Shown: positions 58,259-64,000 of the stretch, in pieces | Layout of the letters: each line of letters begins with the position of its first letter | Numbering within the stretch: position 1 is the stretch's first letter | Source of the DNA: Ictalurus punctatus | Lineage: Eukaryota > Chordata > Actinopteri > Siluriformes > Ictaluridae | Assembly: GCF_001660625.3 (NCBI RefSeq) | Contig: NC_030416.2 | Location: 3,798,760-3,862,759, forward strand | DNA: 64,000 nucleotides | Reading direction: 5' to 3' | Made by a program: the position numbers and the translations under genes | Notes under the pieces: model-generated | What the model saw: the letters and a program-made list of their open reading frames with translations, nothing else | The model's database searches: none | What the model was told of the DNA's origin: nothing

Positions 58259-58909
58259 AACCAAAAATGAAACAAGATTCACATTTGAACCCAACTCTAA
58301 TCCTTAGCTATACTTATGCTGTCCCCATCAGCGCCAAAGAACTTTCATAAAGTTTCTCATTAAGGCTATTCTTTGCAAAAGGTTACAGCTATCTCACTTA
58401 ATCCGTGACCGAATAACATGCTCCAAGAAACTGGACTGAACAAGACTGGACTTTAAAGGGTTAAAGAAGAAAACACGGTTCAACTCTTTGTTGAAACAGT
58501 GCCGTGTTGCTGGGAGAAACATCCTGCGTTGTGTGGGAGTGCTTCTCAGATTTGATGCATAAACAATATCATTTCCATAAAAATTTAATTAGAGCGGTTA
58601 AATATAGATGTAGGTGGGGAAGTAAAAGGTTTTTTTTTTTTTTTTACTGTGCTCAGGAATAAAAAAATAAAAATAATTCTATGTTATTGGTGACTTTTTA
58701 ATAAAATAAGCTGATTTAACCACTCAATGCTTTTAGCTCATTAAGAAGGATCATAGTAAGCAGTGATTTAGCAAAATAAATAAAAGCAATCAGTGGAACC
58801 CCAAATTGAAACTTTACGCACCTTCGGCTTCACGTTCATAGCTGCATTATGTTAGTCCATCCGTTTTAGTATTTGACTTCAGTTAATAGTGAGAATGTTT
58901 GGGTGGGCA
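57801..58909. other. No gene recognised; poly(A) at 58226-58257
   Basis: AT-rich unique sequence with an A-run of about 31 at 58226-58256 and a T-run at 58630-58645. Confidence 0.5.
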
Positions 58910-59160
58910 AAAAGGTACCACAGCACTGCTGAAATCTCAAATCTGATTGGTCAGGTGTCGTTGAATAATTTTCTACAACAGCAGCTCGGGCAGTTGTCCT
59001 CGCTTAATTTAAGCGAAAAGGTGCTCACAATGTGCAATTCGTTTCTAGAGTAAACAGCTCATTCAGAGGTACCCGAATGGTAGTCCATGGCTAATAATAA
59101 AAGGACCTGTGTGGAAAAATGTGTTGCTATAGAGTTATAAATGCCTCAGGATATCATCGA
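58910..59160. repeat. Copy of the dispersed TTATACCACAGC...ATTGGTCAG repeat (diverged)
   Basis: GGTACCACAGCACTGCTGAA, CTCAAATCTGATTGGTCAGG and TTGAATAATTTTCTACAACA match the terminal section of other copies; the other end is not recognisable. Confidence 0.5.
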
Positions 59161-59363
59161 TCGTTTCAACCAGCTCACCTGCCATGGGCTTTTATTTCAT
59201 TCAAAATGATCACGGATCAGTACGCCGTTTTTTTGCTTGTTTAATGCCAAGTCCTGTATCTGCTCAGGAATGCTAGGAGCACGTTTTTTAACATACGGGG
59301 AGTTAGGACAAGAGCAAATAAATGGCACACACTGATTTGTAGGCCAAAGTGCAACAGAAGGAG

Positions 59364-59405
<42 letters not shown>

Positions 59406-60214
59406 CTCTGGCAAGTAGAATGAAATGCTGGAATGTGGGTTGTACTGTTGTCCAGATGTGGCATCCAGAGCCTGAGAGAACTGCCCACAGGTGGGCGAGG
59501 ATGAGCGTCTGAAGAGATGTACATATTTACATTCACATTCCTGAATACAGTTGAGCAGTTAAGGGTTTTGCTCATGGACCATCATCTGGCATTAATCCTG
59601 GGACACAGTTACTAGCACACGAGCAGTTGTGCATGAACATCGCAGAATCTTTTCTTCATCCCGCAGGGGTCAGGAGCGGCACCCGCCCTTCTCTCCTTCT
59701 CTCTCTCTCAGGGCGAGACGGCTCTAATCGCTGAGCTTGCCTTGTTTAACCTCTGATGAGACATGCAATCTATGCCTGGGCAACACTAAAAGCTTTCCTG
59801 AATGATTAAATTAAATTTAGAAGCTTAAGCACATCAGTTCCAAGAAAGTATTTCAACTGTAATCTTGTACCGCTGCAACCGGCAGGCCAATTATTCTCAC
59901 TGCCAAGACGCTCAGAAAACAAAAACAGCCCAACGGGTCACACTTAATAATCATTAATCGAATCTCTACGTAGATTCACCACACTCTCTTTTAGAAAAAT
60001 GCTCACGTGATGCTATTTTTATCCGTTTAGAGTTCAATTTAATGGTGCGGAACAACAGGAACTAGTTTCACAGACATCGCTAATGTTATGGTGGAAATAT
60101 GCTTATAACTCCTTCACCAGCATTTCTTTTTTTTTTTTTTCCCCCTGACTTGATTTAATAAAAAAATCAAGTAAATTTAATAAAAAAAACAAAAAAACAA
60201 AAAACAAAACAAAA
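59161..60214. other. No gene; (GA)n at 59371-59401 and SINE fragment at 59540-59600
   Basis: GA repeat of about 32 bp. CAGTTGAGCAGTTAAGGGTT and TTGCTCATGGACC near 59547-59582 resemble SINE body. Otherwise unremarkable. Confidence 0.5.
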
Positions 60215-60400
60215 ACAAATGCAGCTTGTTATGAAACCACAGTGTGCTCTACCCTAAAGAGTTTCCAGTAGCGGAAAATTTCAAGCCCTGACACTGGAGA
60301 CTCCTTCCATAAACGTTTATTAACAATGGCATATTTTTCATCGTTAAAGAACACGTTTTTTAAAACGTATTATTAGTATTAGATTATGTGGAGCGTTCTT
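60215..60400. repeat. Copy of the dispersed GGAGACTCCTTCCATAAACG repeat
   Basis: TTTCCAGTAGCGGAAAATTT, TGGAGACTCCTTCCATAAAC and TTAGATTATGTGGAGCG correspond to segments at 56440-56530, 54400-54500 and 7877-7892 (the last being AGATTATGTGGAGCGTC). Confidence 0.5.
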
Positions 60401-60709
60401 ACCTCCATACACGAGGTAAGATACATTCTAGTTAATGTGTAGTCTTAACCCGTAAAAGGGTTTTTTGTGTATTTGTCATCAGTCATTATTGATCAAGACC
60501 AGAGCTTCTGACGCCATGTCGTGCCACTCATCACTGCTAATGGTAGGTACCATTAAAAAAAATGTAATACATTTTTTTTTTTAAATCCACCCCATGCACC
60601 AGTCACCAAGTCCACGAGACACCTACTGTAACTTTATTCCAGTACGATAACAAAATGATACAAACGGCAGAATCACGTAACCCGAGAATGCAATACAATA
60701 CCCAAGAAA

Positions 60710-60772
<63 letters not shown>
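60710..60772. repeat. (CA)n microsatellite
   Basis: About 60 bp of uninterrupted CA. Confidence 0.96.
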
Positions 60773-60775
<3 letters not shown>

Positions 60776-61222
60776 AGAGAGACTCTGCAGATTTATGCAA
60801 ACTGGAGACAAAGTAGGCATCGATAAGGGTGAAATTGCCCGTAAATTTGCAAGGGCGCTGCTGCCGAGCTTTCACTTTGATGCGCTATAACATAAGACAC
60901 CCTTCAAGGCTACACAAATACCCCTTGCACGAGCCTGTCCAGATCCAGATTACCGAAAGAAAAAGCAGAGTGTCAACTTACAGCCATGTTGACAGACTTA
61001 AAGTTGATGTGCCATGACTGTAGTGCTCAAATCTCCTACATCAGATATATGCGTAAAAGCTAACCCCCACCCCGTAGAAACCATCATTAGGCCATCACAC
61101 AAGTACACACATGTAGGCTGCAGCATAGAATAAATACTCGGAGAATGATGATGGAAACTGATAATATCTATCAAAACCAAAACATTCTTCGGTTCATATC
61201 CTTTTGAAAGGATAGGTGAGGA

Positions 61223-61277
61223 ACGGAGGGTGGGGGGATGGGGGGGGGGGGGGGGTGTAAAAAAAAAAAAAAAAGTG
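61223..61277. repeat. G-run followed by A-run
   Basis: GGTGGGGGGATGGGGGGGGG and GGGGGTGTAAAAAAAAAAAA form a homopolymer pair. Confidence 0.9.
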
Positions 61278-62090
61278 AAATGTACCCTAATCTGATTAGG
61301 ATCCAGTTTTGTCCCATCCACATTTAGGCTGACTAGAAACATGGAGCCAAGAGAATGAAGCTGTTCTGCAAGATATCGGTCTTTATGTTTACCGGCGTTT
61401 GGTAAGGTGCAACTCCAAAAGACTGGCTGGATAGGTTTTGTAAAGGCTATAAATACTCAGTGATTTTTCACACGTACCCTGCATGACTGAAGCTTGCAGC
61501 CCTGTGCTTAGGAGGTTAATCCAGGCCAGAAGGGATCTACCCACAGCATAACAAGAGTGTCAAGCTTGGGTGGTGTGACAACAGCCGCTGCGTCTTCGCT
61601 TAAACAGGGGCAGGCTTAGGTAACAGAAATAGCATGCCCAGTCGTAGGCTAGAAGTAGCTATCTGGGCTCACAGTATGGACATTGCCATAAACAGGTTCT
61701 TAAGAAGTACTACCATATCAGCGGTAATCATATAGCTGAGCCCCTTTTCTGTTCTATAAACAATCTCCAATTTTTGGCAGTACTGTTTTATGATATCATC
61801 AGGAATACTCTTTGTTAACGGTTTTTAGAATCTTTGCTTTCTTTGGCAGTAAAACTGGGGGTCCAAAAGGAACTTGCCAGACAGATACTTACTTGTCGAG
61901 TAACAGAGGACTGTATTAAAACCCCCATTCTCAATCCCACCAGCTCCTACACTTGTTCCTGATATATTCGGACAAAACATGTTCGGTTCGGTTTGTCAAA
62001 ATATAAACAAATTAATAACTTGTAGTGACCCTGACCAGGATGAACCAGGTACTGATGATAAATGAGTCAAAACCTGTTGGGTCTATTGGG
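61278..62090. other. No gene recognised
   Basis: Mixed-composition DNA. No exon, RNA or transposon end seen. Confidence 0.5.
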
Positions 62091-62525
62091 GCCCAACAAG
62101 TCAGCCATCAATCAGGAGGACACGTTTCCACTGCTTTAGAGTCCAGTGTGCTTTACGCCACTTCAGCCGACTCTTGGAACAGAGGATAGAGATCTTAAGA
62201 TCTTGCTGATGTTGCTTCCATTGGCAGTCTCGAAAGTAGGGTTAGGGTTTGTACGTCGTGGCTGAGCTATTGTTGGTCCTAGACGCATCAGTTTCACAAA
62301 ATCTTACAAACTGGCTCGTCGCAAAGGCGACGTTCAAGGACACTGCCATGTGTAAAGTCACCGAGCTCTTCAGGACAACCCATTCTACTGCCAACGTTCA
62401 TCTATAGAGAATACATGGCTATGTGCTTGACGTTATCCACCTGTTAGCAATGGCTGTGGAGAAAACCCCCAGACCTCAATTATTAGGAGGGGTATCCACT
62501 TGCTTTTGGCCATATAGAGTACAAG
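62091..62525. mobile_element. Non-autonomous DNA transposon remnant
   Basis: CCTGTTAGCAATGGCTGTGG, TATTAGGAGGGGTATCCACT and TGCTTTTGGCCATATAGAGT form a characteristic 3' end of a dispersed fish DNA element, as remembered. No matching other end is visible. Confidence 0.4.
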
Positions 62526-64000
62526 TTGCTTTGTCCTCAAGCACTCCTAACCAGGTCGTCAGTGTTAAGTCCTTATGAGTATTTATTCTTGGTCTACTCA
62601 TGAATGTATACATATTTAATGCACAACAAGACAAAACCTAAAATAGAGACTTAAAAAACACAAACATTTTGTTCACAAGTATTTTTCATGCACGTGGGCA
62701 ATATACAGTTTCCACTGTTGGGTAATTATTTTGAAATTAACAGGACATTACCAAGACAAACTGCACTCGAAGAAAGGCTTTTGGGAACACGGACGGTCCC
62801 TAATTGAGGGACGGTTTCAGTCGGTGAGGAACAAGGCTCTTAGGAAAGTGAACTAATAGGACAGGAGCTCTCGTCTCTGTGCCCATATCAGCTGCGTGGG
62901 TGGGCTGAGCGTATCCTTCCAACTTTATAACTCAACAGGTCCCATTCACGCTTCAGAGAAAGGCAACAAAAATAGGGTTGTCAAGTTAGATTTGTGTCAT
63001 GGGAAAAAAAGTGGTGTTGATGTGAAAATGGGTACATGGACAATTTTCATGCACTACTACCAAACTAAACTCATTCATAATGTGGGGACGTGGTAGTTCA
63101 GAGGTTAAAGGTTAAAGTTTATCACATTCTGCCAAGTGTAAATCAAAAACACAAAAAGAAACTGTGGTACCCCAAGCTTTGTAAACAAGGAAAGAGAAAG
63201 AAATGATAGGGAGCACCAACATGCAACCAATCGGAACATCTCTACTTGACTACCAGTTAGGCCTGTTGAGTCACAATAATAAAAGTTCTAATAATTAGAA
63301 GGTTGATAGTTCAATCCAAGCAAGGCCCTCCCCCCTCAACAGTTCTTACTGGCTAGTGACTTTAAATACAATTTGTTATAATTTTATACATTAAACTTGA
63401 CCAACACATTAAAGAATTGCTTTTCACTTTGTAGAGGTAATAATGAATAATATTGGGGGGGTGTTGGGGTGTTGGGGTGCAGTTATATGAAAATAATCAG
63501 TGATGTGGTGGTTAGTAGGGACGGGTGAGATCTTATCGTTTGCGATATACCCGTAGAAATTCTCCCCATGAGAAGAATTAGTGTTCCCGCGATAATAACG
63601 ATAAAGCCTAGTCGATGACGCATTTCTGTGTGAGACGGTCAACCTTTACAATCTGGAACTGGTTTGGTTAGAGAAAATCAGATTTACTTTTAGGTCAATG
63701 TTTGTGTTTCTGAGGCTCTCGAGATCATATTTTATATATATCAGGGCAGCGACTAACGATTATTTTCAGAATAAATTAGTTGGCCGATTATTTATTTTTC
63801 TTCTTCTTCGATTAATCATATGGGGACGGGGCAAACTTTCAGTACCAATTTTTTTGTTTATTTAAAATAAAATCCACAAACTGAGTGTTACAAATATAAA
63901 CTACAGACTAAAACTTTACACAACTGTTTGTTCAAAACAGAAAATTACTCAATACACACACCAGAATATATATTATTAATTTAGGACTGTAGTTTAATTC
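62526..64000. other. No gene recognised
   Basis: Low-GC sequence with short G runs near 63455-63480. The window ends without reaching another gene or the grb10 promoter as far as I can tell. Confidence 0.5.

Overview
The window is vertebrate nuclear DNA, almost certainly from a teleost fish. It has short exons with GT-AG introns, one gene spread over more than 46 kb, very long (TA)n/(CA)n/(GA)n microsatellites, several decayed Tc1/mariner transposons with long inverted repeats, and tRNA-derived SINEs of the kinds common in fish. The mix of Tc1 copies, TA/CA arrays and SINE types fits an otophysan fish, perhaps a catfish. That species guess is an inference; the window does not prove it.

The only protein-coding host gene I can support is grb10 (growth factor receptor-bound protein 10), on the minus strand. 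I reconstructed 16 coding exons by hand, from the ATG at 47261 down to the stop at 1177. All introns have GT-AG ends, the reading frame is unbroken, and the predicted protein is 587 residues (586 with the alternative NAGNAG acceptor of exon 2). Domain order is N-terminal leader, the PAIPNPFPEL proline motif, RA, PH, BPS and SH2. Any non-coding 5' exons and the promoter lie upstream of 47320, possibly outside the window, and I could not place them.

Layout in plus-strand coordinates: 1-1176 is the 3' UTR and downstream flank; 1177-5001 holds exons 16-9 (SH2, BPS, second half of PH); 5002-8204 is intron 8 with a dead Tc1 copy; 8205-13608 holds exons 8-5 (PH, RA); 13609-29239 is a 15.6-kb intron with SINEs, a degraded Tc1-like element and an antisense LINE; 29240-33744 holds exons 4-3 with a 36-bp minisatellite between them; 33745-47210 contains introns 2 and 1, a 24-bp minisatellite, a G31 run and exon 2; 47211-47320 is the ATG exon. 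Everything above 47320 is upstream intron or flank. It holds a LINE tail, two back-to-back Tc1 elements embedded in TA repeats (50.6-54.2 kb), a further Tc1 relic at 56.7-57.5 kb, SINEs and dispersed short repeats.

I found no new multi-gene system. The points most worth a second look are: an exon whose splice-acceptor pyrimidine tract is itself a microsatellite joined to about 0.7 kb of purine/pyrimidine-biased DNA; the nested repeat block at 50.6-54.3 kb with a perfect 34-nt fold-back at a LINE 5' junction; two coding-like minisatellites; the 31-G run; and a dispersed short-repeat family. Names for repeats rest on remembered families and were not searched.
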